A stretch of DNA of 34,760 nucleotides from Bacteroidia bacterium (GCA_016787005.1 JAEUTS010000122.1:1-34760); one strand, 5' to 3'. Shown: positions 1 through 9,304, counted from the stretch's first letter. Notes: generated by a model not told the origin, from the letters alone. Translations and numbers: made by a program.

Positions 1-1
1 G

Positions 2-622
2 CCATCTTATCAGATAGCTTTGCTAAAATACAACGGCGGCGGCGATTGGTACGCTAATCTTGAGACCTCATTACCTAACCTCATCAAATTCTGTAACGAT
101 AATTTAAAAACCAATATTAACCCCGAACAAGGGATCGTTGAAGTCAGCAGTCCTGAAATTTTCAATTACCCGCTTGTACACATGACAGGTCATGGTAATG
201 TAGTATTCAACCAGCAGGAAACGGAGAACCTGCGTAAATATCTTATCGGTGGTGGATTTCTGCATATATCGGACAACTATGGCATGGACAAATTCATTCG
301 CAACCAGATGAAAAAGGTTTTTCCTGAACTGGAATTAGTTGAGTTGCCCTTCTCCCACCCTATTTACCATCAGAAATTTGATTTCCCCGGCGGCCTTCCC
401 AAAATTCATGAACATGATAATAAGGCCCCTCAGGGTTTTGGAATTATATATGAGGGCCGACTGGTCTGCTTTTATGATTTTGAATGCGACCTTGGGGATG
501 GTTGGGAATCATTTGATGTACATAAGGACTCACCTGAAGCTCACCAAAAGGCTTTAAAAATGGGTTCAAATATAATACAGTATGTGTTAATGGGTGATGT
601 GAGTAAAAACGGTAATCAGTGA
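2..622 (+). CDS. DUF4159 domain protein, 5'-truncated by window edge
   Basis: The reading frame is open from the first bases of the window (PSYQIALLKYNGGGDWYAN...), so the real start and any signal peptide lie upstream; the TTG at 20 is not a convincing start. The visible 206 residues match the DUF4159 type: a GGGDWYAN segment near the N-terminus, then a GGGFLHISDNYG segment, and an FPFSHPIYH-like stretch (here LPFSHPIYH) before the C-terminus. DUF4159 proteins are widespread in Bacteroidota, have a Rossmann/glutamine-amidotransferase-like fold and are often exported; the molecular function is unknown. The frame ends at TGA 620-622, inside a stretch with repeated GGTAATC words. Family call fairly sure, role unknown. 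Confidence 0.8.
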   Translation, partial: PSYQIALLKYNGGGDWYANLETSLPNLIKFCNDNLKTNINPEQGIVEVSSPEIFNYPLVHMTGHGNVVFNQQETENLRKYLIGGGFLHISDNYGMDKFIRNQMKKVFPELELVELPFSHPIYHQKFDFPGGLPKIHEHDNKAPQGFGIIYEGRLVCFYDFECDLGDGWESFDVHKDSPEAHQKALKMGSNIIQYVLMGDVSKNGNQ

Positions 623-720
623 TCGGTAATCGGTAGTTGTAGTGTCCGATACACAACTCCAAAAGCGTGTCATGTCGGGTAAAACGAGACATATGGCTGT
701 GCAAAAGCAAATATAATTCT

Positions 721-1920
721 ATGCAAAAAGTAGCGGTTAAAGTAAGCTTAAAACCCGGCAAAGAAGCGAGTCTGCGCAGGTATCACCCTTGGGTGTTTTC
801 GGGCGCGATAGATAAGATACATGATAAAGTTGAAGAGGGTGACCTGGTTGAAGTATACGATAGCAAAGACAATTATTTAGGTACAGGTCACTGCCAGATC
901 GGAACCATTAGCATTCGCATTTTCGCCTTTAAAAACGAAACTATCAATTATGATTTCTGGAAAGGTAAACTGCAGCAGGCATACAACTATCGTAAGGACA
1001 TTGGTTTGATCGACTCTCCGGCAACAAATGTTTATCGCCTACTCTATGCCGAAGGCGACGGTTTGCCGGGTTTAATAATTGACTACTATAACGGCACTGC
1101 TGTGCTACAAACACATTCGATCGGCATGCATCTTTTGAAGAGCTGCATAATTGATGCGCTTAAGGAAATTTATGGTGATCAGCTGAAAGCGGTTTACGAC
1201 AAGAGTGAAGAGACTATGCCTAAACAATCCGATGTAAAGGCGCCGAATGGTTATCTGTTTGGGAATTCGGCCTCAACTGAAGTGATGGAAAACGGCCATA
1301 AATTTTTAGTGGATTGGGAAGGCGGACAAAAGACAGGTTTTTTTGTCGACCAGCGGGAGAGCCGCGAATTGCTGGCCGGTTATTCAAGGGGAAGATCGGT
1401 GCTGAACACATTTTGTTATACCGGAGGATTCTCAATATACGCGGCAAAAGCGGGCGCATCAGTCGTCCATTCGGTTGACTCCTCTAAAAAGGCAATAGAG
1501 CTTACAAACAGGAATATGGAATTAAATGGCTATCCTATAGCTGTTGGGGGCAAATACGAATCTTTCGCCGTCGATACATTTGATTTTTTAAAAGGCAAAC
1601 AAAATACATACGACATCATTGTTCTGGACCCACCTGCTTTTGCGAAACACCAGAATGTAAAACATAATGCCATTATGGGCTACAAACGACTCAACTCGGA
1701 AGCGATCAAACAAACAAAACCGGGAGGCTTGATCTTTACATTTTCCTGTTCACAGGTTGTTGACCGTTATTCGTTTAACAGCGCTGTAATGGCTGCCGCT
1801 ATTGATGCCGGAAGAAATGTCAGAATTGTACATCAATTATCCCAACCTAAAGATCATCCTGTAAATATTTTTCACCCGGAAGGGGAATATTTAAAAGGTT
1901 TGGTGATTTACGTAGAGTAA
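721..1920 (+). CDS. rlmI: Class I SAM-dependent rRNA methyltransferase, RlmI-like (23S rRNA m5C)
   Basis: Predicted 23S rRNA cytosine-C5 methyltransferase of the RlmI/COG1092 type, acting on naked or assembling 23S rRNA in the cytoplasm. I chose the ATG at 721 (399 residues, near the usual ~396) over an upstream in-frame start at 667, because the family begins right before the VKLKPG-like strand (here VKVSLKPGKEASL). An N-terminal PUA domain is followed by the methyltransferase: motif I NTFCYTGGFSIYAA binds SAM, motif IV is DPPAFAK with D303, and the catalytic-type Cys is C343 in FTFSCSQ. The 3' end overlaps the convergent transporter gene by 13 bp. Enzyme class is sure; the exact target cytosine is inferred from E. 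coli RlmI. Confidence 0.88.
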   Translation: MQKVAVKVSLKPGKEASLRRYHPWVFSGAIDKIHDKVEEGDLVEVYDSKDNYLGTGHCQIGTISIRIFAFKNETINYDFWKGKLQQAYNYRKDIGLIDSPATNVYRLLYAEGDGLPGLIIDYYNGTAVLQTHSIGMHLLKSCIIDALKEIYGDQLKAVYDKSEETMPKQSDVKAPNGYLFGNSASTEVMENGHKFLVDWEGGQKTGFFVDQRESRELLAGYSRGRSVLNTFCYTGGFSIYAAKAGASVVHSVDSSKKAIELTNRNMELNGYPIAVGGKYESFAVDTFDFLKGKQNTYDIIVLDPPAFAKHQNVKHNAIMGYKRLNSEAIKQTKPGGLIFTFSCSQVVDRYSFNSAVMAAAIDAGRNVRIVHQLSQPKDHPVNIFHPEGEYLKGLVIYVE

Positions 1921-3380
1921 ATCCCGGAGATCAATAACATAGTTAAAGTTATCAGTATAACGCCAATCAGATTTAGCCAAAATCCGGTCTTCATCATTTC
2001 GTGAGTCTTTATCTTATTTGTACCAAACACAATAGTATTCGGTGCTGTTGCCACAGGCATCATAAATCCAAGCGAGGCTGCGAGGGTTGCCGGAATGAGT
2101 AAAATTAAAGGGTGAATATTCATATCTTTTTGAATGACCAACAAAACAGGGATCATCAATTGTATGCATGCCACATTGGAGGCGAATTCACTGATCAAAG
2201 TTGTTATCACACACATGATAAATATGAACAGGTAGATATTGGATCCCGACAAAAAACTTAAATGCCTGGCCAGCCAGGTGCTTAAGCCTGATACTTCAAA
2301 ACCTTTTGCAAGGGCAAATCCGCCACCAAAGAGTAAAATAATATCCAAGGGCAAACGTTTTGCATCCTCCCAGATCATAATAGCTCTTGTCTTTTCTGAC
2401 CTTGCCGGAATTATAAATAACAGAATTGCCATAAAAAGCGCGACTGTACTATCGTTTAAAAACTCTTTGTATTTAAACAAATTATCCCAGCCTCTCATCA
2501 CAAATATTCCAAAATCAATATCGGACCGGGTGAACCACAGTAAGGCAGTGAGGGAAAATACTATGCTTACTACTTTTTCTTCGTAATTCATTGGCCCCAG
2601 TTTTTTATACGCATCAGAGAAATATTCCTTTTCAACAACCGGAGTGTTTATTCTTCTAAGGAACAACTGACTTATAATAAAGAATGACAATAGCATAAAA
2701 ACGAGTGCCAGCGGAAAAGCAATTACAAACCAGTTTGCAAAATTCATATCGTGATTGTCGGGGAATTTGTCGTTGTATTGCCGTAAAAATATCATATTCG
2801 TTGGTGTGCCTACCAATGTGGCCATGCCGCCAATTGTAGCGGAGTAAGCAAGGCCAAGCAGCAAGGCCAATGATATTTTTCGTACCTGCTCTTCGTTTTT
2901 AACATGATACTCAATCTGGTAAATAACAGCAAGTACTGCCGGTATCAGCATCATTACTGTGGCGGTATTCGATATCCACATGGACAGTGAAAATGTGGCG
3001 ATCATTACTCCGAATAAAATACTGACCGGCTTTGAACCTACAATTGTTAATATTTTAAGGGCGATTCGCTGGTGAAGCTGCCATCGCTCAATGGCTATGG
3101 CAATTATAAAACCTCCGATAAATAAAAATATTGTTTGATCCATGTATTGTACGGCTGTTGTTTTTCCGTCGAGAATACCTGTTATTGGTAATAAGATCAA
3201 TGGTAATAAAGCGGTTATGGCAAGAGCAACAGCCTCTGTAAACCACCAGGCAGCCATCCATATTGCAACTGCAGCCATTTTTGTAACCATCGGATTGCCG
3301 GGCGACAGGTCGAATGAAAACAAAACAATCAGGGCCAGTATGGGTCCCGAAAAGATCTTAATCCGGCTTGGTACATTCAT
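1908..3380 (-). CDS. DASS/SLC13 family sodium:divalent anion symporter
   Basis: Inner-membrane secondary transporter of the divalent anion:sodium symporter family (SLC13, VcINDY/CitT relatives), expected to import dicarboxylates or sulfate with sodium. The 490-residue length is normal and the chain shows about eleven hydrophobic segments. The first Ser-Asn-Thr signature is visible in SMWISNTATVMMLIP. The pseudo-symmetric second half carries EFASNVACIQLMIP, so the usual Ser-Asn-Thr is Ser-Asn-Val here, followed by MPVATAPNTIVFG, which fits the C-terminal substrate region. Substrate cannot be read from the sequence. It is convergent with the rRNA methyltransferase and divergent from the lipoprotein gene at 3447, with a 66 bp shared upstream region. 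Confidence 0.87.
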   Translation of the reverse strand: MNVPSRIKIFSGPILALIVLFSFDLSPGNPMVTKMAAVAIWMAAWWFTEAVALAITALLPLILLPITGILDGKTTAVQYMDQTIFLFIGGFIIAIAIERWQLHQRIALKILTIVGSKPVSILFGVMIATFSLSMWISNTATVMMLIPAVLAVIYQIEYHVKNEEQVRKISLALLLGLAYSATIGGMATLVGTPTNMIFLRQYNDKFPDNHDMNFANWFVIAFPLALVFMLLSFFIISQLFLRRINTPVVEKEYFSDAYKKLGPMNYEEKVVSIVFSLTALLWFTRSDIDFGIFVMRGWDNLFKYKEFLNDSTVALFMAILLFIIPARSEKTRAIMIWEDAKRLPLDIILLFGGGFALAKGFEVSGLSTWLARHLSFLSGSNIYLFIFIMCVITTLISEFASNVACIQLMIPVLLVIQKDMNIHPLILLIPATLAASLGFMMPVATAPNTIVFGTNKIKTHEMMKTGFWLNLIGVILITLTMLLISGIYST

Positions 3381-3446
3381 GCTATAAAAGTAGAAGAATT
3401 TGCATCGATATTTTTTTTAGCTTTAAATAAATTAAAATCATACAAA

Positions 3447-3806
3447 ATGAAGCACCTGAAGTATTTACTATATATACTATTCGTTTTTATTTCTTCTCTT
3501 GGCATTATATCCTGCTGTTGTTCAAAGAAAGCATCTTCTGCAGCAAATACTGCTAAGAAGCAGGATATACCAGATTATGAAAAAAACGGATATGCGCGAG
3601 CTACAGTCATCAAATACGAAGTGGATGGATGCGGATATTTACTACAACTTGGTTCAGGAAAGAAACTGGAAGTGCTGAATCTCCCTGAAGAACTTAAACA
3701 GGAGAAAAAGGAGGTCTGGATAAAATACGAGCTGGATAGAAATGCCGCGAGCATATGCATGGCTGGCGATATTATAAAGCTGACAGATTATAAGGTGATC
3801 AAATAA
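3447..3806 (+). CDS. Small hypothetical lipoprotein
   Basis: A 119-residue protein of no recognised family. The N-terminus is a signal sequence (MKHLKYLLYILFVFISSLGI) ending in IISCCC, where the first Cys fits a lipobox, so the mature protein is probably lipidated; the run of three cysteines is unusual. The mature part has a lysine-rich linker and a small beta-rich domain with GCGYLLQLGSGKKLEVLNLPEE, resembling compact OB/SH3-like barrels, plus a second Cys near the end (ASICMAGDI). It lies 27 bp upstream of the TMTC-like gene and probably shares its transcript. Function unknown. Confidence 0.7.
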   Translation: MKHLKYLLYILFVFISSLGIISCCCSKKASSAANTAKKQDIPDYEKNGYARATVIKYEVDGCGYLLQLGSGKKLEVLNLPEELKQEKKEVWIKYELDRNAASICMAGDIIKLTDYKVIK

Positions 3807-3833
3807 GTAGTGAGTTTAAAGGGCGTTCTGAAT

Positions 3834-5768
3834 ATGAGTAAAAAGAATAAGAAAAAGACAACCGGGCCGGAAAAGAGACCCGATGTTAAATCTCAACTGC
3901 CGCTGAACAACAGCAGTCATCGTAAGTTTTATATTGGCGCTTTATTCATTATTTCAGTTTTACTTTACGCTAATACACTGCATAATGAGTTTGCATTGGA
4001 CGATGCTGTAGTTATAACGAATAACAGATTCACACAACAAGGTCTTAAGGGTATTCCCGATCTGCTCACCAAAGATCTGTTTACTGGTATATATGGAAAA
4101 GCCCTGGATCTTAGCGGCGGCAGGTATCGCCCGCTTTCTCTTGTTTTGTTTGCTGTAGAGTATGAACTATTTGGCAAGAATGCTTTTGTAGGGCATTTAA
4201 CAAATGTCCTGTTTTATGCGCTTATCGGCATAATTATTTTTCTAACCATTGAAACTATTTTTGAGAACAAAAGTCTTTTGGCTTTTGTAACCGCGCTGAT
4301 CTTTGTCCTTCACCCAATCCACACAGAAGTGGTCGCCAACATAAAAAGCCTGGATGAGATATTAAGTTTACTCTTCCTTTTGCTTACAATGCTATGGCTG
4401 TTTAAGGGAGTCCGGACCGGGATTAAGAAGTATACATACTTAGGCTGCCTGGCCTATTTCCTCTCACTTATGGCCAAAGAGAACGGGATCACATTTATGT
4501 TCATCATTCCGCTTTCGTTGTATTGTTTTACCGGCGATCCCCTTAAAAAGAATATCCGTGATTCTATTCCCTATTTTATTGTAGCGGTTGTATTTGTTCT
4601 TATTCGCTGGCATTTTGTAGGAATCATCGGCGACCGCACAAACCCCGACATCATGGAAAACCCTTTTGTGAACGCTACCTTGGGTGATAAGCTTGCAACC
4701 ATTTCATGTATTTTGGGTAAATATTTGTGGCTACTGTTTTTCCCCCATCCGCTTTCATCCGAATATTCATTTAACCAGATACCTATAATCGGCTGGAGCA
4801 GTATCTCCGCGCTATTTCCATTTGTCATTTACACAGGTTTGAGTGGCTGGGCTTTGTTTAATATCCGCAAAAGAGAAAGTGTAAAAGAAATCAACCTGGT
4901 ATTGTCTTTCTGCATTCTGTTCTTTATTGCTACTGTCTTTTTAGTATCAAACATTGTGTTTAATATTGGCGCACCAATGGGTGAGCGTTTTTTATTTTTA
5001 CCCTCGCTGGCATTTTGTATAGCAATTTCGGCATTGTTGCTGAATGTACTTAAAATCGATATGCGATCTTTAAAGCTTCCGCTGAAACTTATCCTGCCGC
5101 TTGCATTTATATCGCTCGCCTTCAGTTACAAAACGGTTACACGTAATAAAGACTGGTACGATGATCTTAGTTTATTCGCTAAAGATGTTAAGTCATCTCC
5201 TAACAGTGCAAAGGTTCATTATTATTATGGAAATGTTCTGCTTGGCAAAGCAAATGCAATAAAGGAAATGAATCCTGAAAAGCAGCAATATCTTTTAAAG
5301 GCTAAGAATGAAATGATCGTCTCTGTTGGCATAAATCCTAAATTTCATCATGCATTTTATGCCCTTGGATTGATTTGTGACGGGCTTGAGTTAGGAGATT
5401 CATCCATCTATTATTTTAATAAAGTACTGGAACTACAGCCGACACATATTGCAACGCAAAACGCGATTGGAAAGGCCTACGGAAAAATTAAAGGTGATTT
5501 TGACAAAGCAATCTTCTACCTTTTAAGGGCAGTGCAATATGATCCTACAGACGCCGAAGCATTGGAAAACCTGGGAATAGCATATGCCATGAAGGGTAAC
5601 ACAAGCGAAGCAATTAAAATTTTTGAAAAGGCTTTAACCCTCAAACCCGGTAACGCACAGTCATATCTTAATTTAGGTGTTGCTTACCATAATATCGGTG
5701 ACCAGAAGAAATCGGATGAAATGATGAATAAGGCTTACCAACTTGATCCTTCTCTTAAGAAGAAATAA
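3834..5768 (+). CDS. TMTC-like membrane protein: GT-C (DUF1736) plus C-terminal TPRs
   Basis: Polytopic membrane protein with a GT-C glycosyltransferase-type N-terminal half and TPRs at the C-terminus, the layout of TMTC proteins (O-mannosyltransferases in animals). The ATG at 3834 (644 residues) is preferred over the in-frame GTG at 3810. One hydrophobic helix precedes the loop acidic pair D56-D57 (FALDDAV), the usual GT-C catalytic site, and E165 lies in HPIHTEVVANIKS, a family signature. About ten membrane segments are followed by three or four TPRs (roughly residues 460-640). A paralogue lies at 16515-18533. It sits 11 bp before fmt. Enzyme activity, lipid donor and acceptor are inferred from the fold only. 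Confidence 0.8.
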   Translation: MSKKNKKKTTGPEKRPDVKSQLPLNNSSHRKFYIGALFIISVLLYANTLHNEFALDDAVVITNNRFTQQGLKGIPDLLTKDLFTGIYGKALDLSGGRYRPLSLVLFAVEYELFGKNAFVGHLTNVLFYALIGIIIFLTIETIFENKSLLAFVTALIFVLHPIHTEVVANIKSLDEILSLLFLLLTMLWLFKGVRTGIKKYTYLGCLAYFLSLMAKENGITFMFIIPLSLYCFTGDPLKKNIRDSIPYFIVAVVFVLIRWHFVGIIGDRTNPDIMENPFVNATLGDKLATISCILGKYLWLLFFPHPLSSEYSFNQIPIIGWSSISALFPFVIYTGLSGWALFNIRKRESVKEINLVLSFCILFFIATVFLVSNIVFNIGAPMGERFLFLPSLAFCIAISALLLNVLKIDMRSLKLPLKLILPLAFISLAFSYKTVTRNKDWYDDLSLFAKDVKSSPNSAKVHYYYGNVLLGKANAIKEMNPEKQQYLLKAKNEMIVSVGINPKFHHAFYALGLICDGLELGDSSIYYFNKVLELQPTHIATQNAIGKAYGKIKGDFDKAIFYLLRAVQYDPTDAEALENLGIAYAMKGNTSEAIKIFEKALTLKPGNAQSYLNLGVAYHNIGDQKKSDEMMNKAYQLDPSLKKK

Positions 5769-5779
5769 AGAATACTATT

Positions 5780-6754
5780 ATGCAAAATGAGAGTCCGTTG
5801 AGAATTGTTTTTATGGGTACACCCGATTTTGCCGTGGCTTCATTGGATATTTTGGTTAAGCATAAGTTTAACATCGTAGGTGTAGTTACAGCTCCTGACA
5901 AGCCCGCAGGGCGTGGATTGGAGATTCATCAGTCAGCCGTTAAAAAATACGCGGTTGAAAAAGGGCTTACTATTTTGCAACCCGAAAAATTAAAGAGTGA
6001 TGAATTTATTTCGCAACTAAAAGCACTGAATGCTGATCTCCAGATCGTGGTTGCTTTCCGTATGCTTCCGGAGATTGTCTGGCGTATGCCGCGTTTGGGC
6101 ACATTCAACTTACACGCTTCCCTCCTGCCCCAATACAGAGGTGCTGCACCTATTAATTGGGCAGTGATTAATGGTGAAGCGGAAAGCGGTGTAACGACCT
6201 TTTTTCTGCAGCACGAAATTGACACAGGGAAGATCATTTACAGGGATACAGTAACAATAGATGAAAATGAAACAGCCGGCGAATTGCACGACAAGTTGAT
6301 GCGCACAGGAGCAAGCCTTGTTTTAAAAACTGTTGTGGCTATTCAAAACAAATCATATACAGAAACAGATCAGCTGCAATTTATCAGGCCGGGGGAAGTG
6401 CTAAGACACGCCCCGAAAATATTTAAAGATGATTGCAGAATTAATTGGTCTGAGTCGATAACGCAAATACATAATACTGTCCGGGGATTGAGTCCATATC
6501 CCGGTGCTTTCACCGAGCTTGTCTCCCCGCAGGGAAAAGTATTTACGGTTAAGATTTTTAAAACTACCAAGGAGTTGAATCCATCAATTGCGGCATCAGC
6601 AGATGTTTCAACAGATTCAAGTACCTATTTGAAAGTTTCAGCGAGGGGCGGGTATGTGTGCATACATGAATTACAGCTGGCGGGCAAGAAGCGAATGACT
6701 ACAGCTGAATTTCTGCGCGGATTTCCCGTAAATGATCAGTGGAAAGTACAGTAA
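5780..6754 (+). CDS. fmt: Methionyl-tRNA formyltransferase
   Basis: Transfers a formyl group from 10-formyltetrahydrofolate to initiator Met-tRNA in the cytoplasm. The 324-residue chain has the N-terminal FMGTPDFAV strand, the SLLPQYRGAAPINWAVINGE region, and the catalytic Asn-His-Asp set at N110, H112 and D148 (LGTFNLHAS and HEIDTGK). The C-terminal OB-like domain carries RGLSPYPGAFT. Length matches the usual ~315. The start ATG at 5780 follows the TMTC-like stop by 11 bp, implying co-transcription. No def (deformylase) gene, its frequent partner, is adjacent in the visible sequence. Confidence 0.96.
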   Translation: MQNESPLRIVFMGTPDFAVASLDILVKHKFNIVGVVTAPDKPAGRGLEIHQSAVKKYAVEKGLTILQPEKLKSDEFISQLKALNADLQIVVAFRMLPEIVWRMPRLGTFNLHASLLPQYRGAAPINWAVINGEAESGVTTFFLQHEIDTGKIIYRDTVTIDENETAGELHDKLMRTGASLVLKTVVAIQNKSYTETDQLQFIRPGEVLRHAPKIFKDDCRINWSESITQIHNTVRGLSPYPGAFTELVSPQGKVFTVKIFKTTKELNPSIAASADVSTDSSTYLKVSARGGYVCIHELQLAGKKRMTTAEFLRGFPVNDQWKVQ

Positions 6755-6769
6755 ACAGAGAGGTACAGC

Positions 6770-6797
6770 TTTTTCATCTTTTTCTGATTATGAAAAA
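6770..6797. repeat. AT-rich 8-bp inverted repeat downstream of fmt
   Basis: TTTTTCAT (6770-6777) is perfectly complementary to ATGAAAAA (6790-6797) with a 12-base loop. It begins 16 bases after the fmt stop. The stem is almost all A/T, so it is at best a weak terminator. Confidence 0.3.
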
Positions 6798-6904
6798 TAA
6801 GAACATGCCTGCTTCCTGAATACATCATGGATAAAGGCCTTCAGAGTCAGTTATTAACAAAATAGCGATTTATCAACAATCTTTCATTTTTATACCTCTG
6901 AACC

Positions 6905-6934
6905 TTGCATGAATGCTGAATTGCATTACTTTTG
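6905..6934 (+). promoter_or_regulatory. Bacteroidota-type promoter of HU gene
   Basis: TTG at 6905-6907 (-33 element) and TACTTTTG at 6927-6934 (-7 element, perfect fit to TAnnTTTG), separated by 19 bases. Transcription is expected to begin near 6938, giving a leader of about 40 nt before the HU start at 6980. Confidence 0.75.
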
Positions 6935-6979
6935 CTGCTGTTCTGTTAATTAATAATGTTTAACCTAAAACTTAAAAAA

Positions 6980-7255
6980 ATGAACAAAGCTGAATTAGTA
7001 AATTCAATTGCAACTGAAGCAAAAATTTCAAAAGCTGACGCTGGTCGCGCTCTTGATGGATTCATCAACGCTACATCTAAAGCACTTAAAAAAGGTGATA
7101 GAGTTGCTCTTGTAGGTTTCGGTACTTTCTCTGTAGCAAAACGTGCTGCAAGAAACGGTCGTAACCCACAAACAGGCAAAACCATCAAAATTTCTGCTAA
7201 AAAAGTAGCAAAATTCAAAGCTGGTGCTGATCTGAAAAAGACAGTTAACAAGTAA
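6980..7255 (+). CDS. hup: HU family DNA-binding protein
   Basis: Nucleoid-associated HU protein, a dimer that bends DNA. From the ATG at 6980 it is 91 residues, the canonical size; an in-frame upstream ATG at 6956 would add eight residues (MFNLKLKK) not seen in HU and lies within the AT-rich leader. Visible marks are the N-terminal [11 protein letters not shown], the VGFGTFSV turn and the DNA-embracing arm with [17 protein letters not shown]. It is monocistronic, framed by a good promoter and a strong rho-independent terminator. Whether it is HU or IHF-like cannot be told precisely, but the arm sequence is that of HU. Confidence 0.96.
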   Translation: MNKAELVNSIATEAKISKADAGRALDGFINATSKALKKGDRVALVGFGTFSVAKRAARNGRNPQTGKTIKISAKKVAKFKAGADLKKTVNK

Positions 7256-7275
7256 TTTCGCTTGTTCTCAGAACA

Positions 7276-7309
7276 AAAAGTCCTTCCGCGTTACGCGGAG
7301 GGACTTTTT
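7276..7309 (+). terminator. Rho-independent terminator after HU gene
   Basis: An 11-bp stem GTCCTTCCGCG / CGCGGAGGGAC (one T-G wobble) with a three-base TTA loop, preceded by five A and followed by five T. It starts about 20 bases after the HU stop. The flanking A/T run makes it potentially active on both strands. Confidence 0.92.
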
Positions 7310-7411
7310 ATTTTATGTAGTTTTGTCGGACTTCTACTCCGCTCATATTCATAAAACCTGGCGACAGTTTTTACGGAGCAGAAGGACTCAATTTAAACAA
7401 ATACTAAGCTT

Positions 7412-8461
7412 ATGAGCAAAGCGGATAAAATAAAAAATTTCGATCCAAACAGTATTGGAGATACCAATAATAATATTTACGGACTCCCCTTCTCTACCGA
7501 TGAAGCAGATGTGGTTGTTATCCCGGTGCCATGGGAAGTGACAGTATCTTATAGTTCTGGAACGGCCAAAGGACCACAGGCTATTTACAACGCGTCGTAC
7601 CAGGTTGACCTGTACGATCCTTATATAAAAGACGCCTGGAAGATCGGGATAGCCATGGAACCGGTTTCTAAAAAGCTTCGATCTAAAAGTAACGTATTGA
7701 GAAAGAAAGCCGAAAAGTATATTGCCATGTATGAAGCCGGTAATGATCCTTCTTCAAATAAAGCCATGAAACTTATCCGTTCAGAAATAAATAAGGCCTG
7801 CAGAAGTATGAATGAATGGGTAAAAGAAAAAGCCCTGCAGTACATTGATAATAAAAAAATTGTCGCGTTGCTTGGCGGAGATCACAGTACTCCTCTCGGA
7901 CTTATGCAGGCATTGGCTGAACGACATTCTTCCTTTGCCATATTGCAGATCGATGCGCACGCCGATCTGCGTGATGCTTACGAAGGATTTGAATTCTCAC
8001 ATGCTTCCATTATGTTTAATGCCATAAAAATACCGCAGGTGAGTAAACTTGTACAGGTTGGAATACGCGACTACTGTGAAGCAGAGGCTAAACTTGAAAA
8101 AACTTCAAATGGCAGGATAAAAACATTTTATGACAGGGATATTAAAACGCGCCAATATGAAGGTGCTTCCTGGGCGGATATTTGCACAGACATTATTAAT
8201 GAACTTCCGCAAAAAATTTACCTGAGTTTTGATATTGACGGACTCGATCCGAAACTTTGTCCGCATACCGGAACGCCTGTCGCAGGTGGATTTGAATTTG
8301 AACAGGTATTGTTCCTGTTTCAAAAGATCATTGAAAGCGGAAAGCAGATCATTGCTTTTGATATTAATGAAGTAACCCCGGGTAGGGATGAATGGGATGC
8401 CAATGTAGGAGCAAGATTGTTATATAGGATTGCCGGGTTGGCGGCAAAGTCCTCACACTAA
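7412..8461 (+). CDS. Ureohydrolase (arginase/agmatinase family)
   Basis: Binuclear manganese ureohydrolase, predicted to hydrolyse a guanidino compound (agmatine, arginine or formiminoglutamate) releasing urea or formamide. All metal-site motifs are present: GGDHS with H158, DAHAD with D181/H183/D185, SHAS around H197, and SFDIDGLD with D274/D276. Late in the chain, FDINEVTPGRDEWDANVGAR is the usual last motif region. The 349-residue length exceeds typical agmatinases (~300) because of a helical insertion around residues 85-150, a form I associate with Bacteroidota members. The gene stands alone after the HU terminator. Substrate unresolved. Confidence 0.88.
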   Translation: MSKADKIKNFDPNSIGDTNNNIYGLPFSTDEADVVVIPVPWEVTVSYSSGTAKGPQAIYNASYQVDLYDPYIKDAWKIGIAMEPVSKKLRSKSNVLRKKAEKYIAMYEAGNDPSSNKAMKLIRSEINKACRSMNEWVKEKALQYIDNKKIVALLGGDHSTPLGLMQALAERHSSFAILQIDAHADLRDAYEGFEFSHASIMFNAIKIPQVSKLVQVGIRDYCEAEAKLEKTSNGRIKTFYDRDIKTRQYEGASWADICTDIINELPQKIYLSFDIDGLDPKLCPHTGTPVAGGFEFEQVLFLFQKIIESGKQIIAFDINEVTPGRDEWDANVGARLLYRIAGLAAKSSH

Positions 8462-8515
8462 CCCAGGAGAGGGAATAATTTACCAAATCAATAAAATCTG
8501 GTACAACTCTTGCTT

Positions 8516-9214
8516 ATGAATGATAATAAAAAATTGATTGAATACTTATCGGGATTTGCATCTGAAGAACGGGTAAAGAAATTTCACGATGTGATCAATA
8601 ACCGTACTCGACACATAACTATTGTACTGGAAGACATTTACCAGCCACACAATGCCAGTGCAGTGCTTCGCTCCTGCGATTGTTTTGGGATACAGGATGT
8701 ACACATTATCGAGAACAAAAACCAATATACAGTAAATCAGGATATCGCGCTGGGGTCGTCAAAGTGGCTTAACCTTATTAAGTATAAGAATCATCCGAAT
8801 AACACATTGGCCTGCATCAATGACCTTAAAAAGAAGGGGTACAGGATCGTTGCAACCAGCCCGCATAAGGAAGATAATATTATACAGGAACTTGATATAA
8901 CCTCAAAAACAGCACTTGTGTTTGGTACTGAGTTAAAAGGCATATCTGATGAAGTTATGCAGCATGCGGATGGGTTTGTTAAAATACCCATGTATGGATT
9001 TACAGAAAGTTTTAATATTTCAGTATCAGCTGCCCTTTGCCTGCATACTCTTGTGCATAAGCTGCACCATTCGGATATTCACTGGCAGCTTGATGATCAG
9101 GAGAAAGAACAGGTAATGACAGAATGGTTACGTAATTCCATTAACCGCTCGGATCTGATAGAGGAAGAATTTTATAAATCCAACTCAGGCAATAGAAAAG
9201 AGCAAGGCGACTGA
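8516..9214 (+). CDS. trmH: TrmH/SpoU family RNA 2'-O-methyltransferase
   Basis: SPOUT-class (trefoil-knot) methyltransferase, probably tRNA guanosine-18 2'-O-methylation. ATG at 8516 gives 232 residues; the in-frame TTG at 8510 is unlikely. The three SpoU motifs are visible: motif 1 NASAVLRSCDCFG with the conserved Arg, motif 2 ALVFGTELKGIS, and motif 3 IPMYGFTESFNISVSAAL. The short N-terminal helical extension and C-terminal tail resemble TrmH rather than RlmB, which carries an extra L30-like domain. Family sure, tRNA target inferred. Confidence 0.88.
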   Translation: MNDNKKLIEYLSGFASEERVKKFHDVINNRTRHITIVLEDIYQPHNASAVLRSCDCFGIQDVHIIENKNQYTVNQDIALGSSKWLNLIKYKNHPNNTLACINDLKKKGYRIVATSPHKEDNIIQELDITSKTALVFGTELKGISDEVMQHADGFVKIPMYGFTESFNISVSAALCLHTLVHKLHHSDIHWQLDDQEKEQVMTEWLRNSINRSDLIEEEFYKSNSGNRKEQGD

Positions 9215-9273
9215 ACTATTTGCCTTAGTTGGATGTTTCCCAATTGTGGCAAGAATAAAAATACATAAGAGCT

Positions 9274-9304
9274 TTTGCCTTGTGAATTGCTTTACCTACT
9301 TTTA
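9274..9304 (+). promoter_or_regulatory. Bacteroidota-type promoter of bTHX gene
   Basis: TTTG at 9274-9277 and TACTTTTA at 9297-9304 (one mismatch to TAnnTTTG), 19 bases apart. The predicted leader is about 23 nt, ending in an A-rich stretch before the ATG at 9331. Confidence 0.65.

Noticed and set aside
20-22. TTG as start of the DUF4159 gene
   Set aside because: The frame is open to the window edge and the upstream residues continue the domain, so the gene is truncated by the window.
3399-3425. Promoter for the small lipoprotein gene (TTTG and TAGCTTTA)
   Set aside because: The spacer is about 15 bases instead of 19-21 and the -7 element is imperfect.
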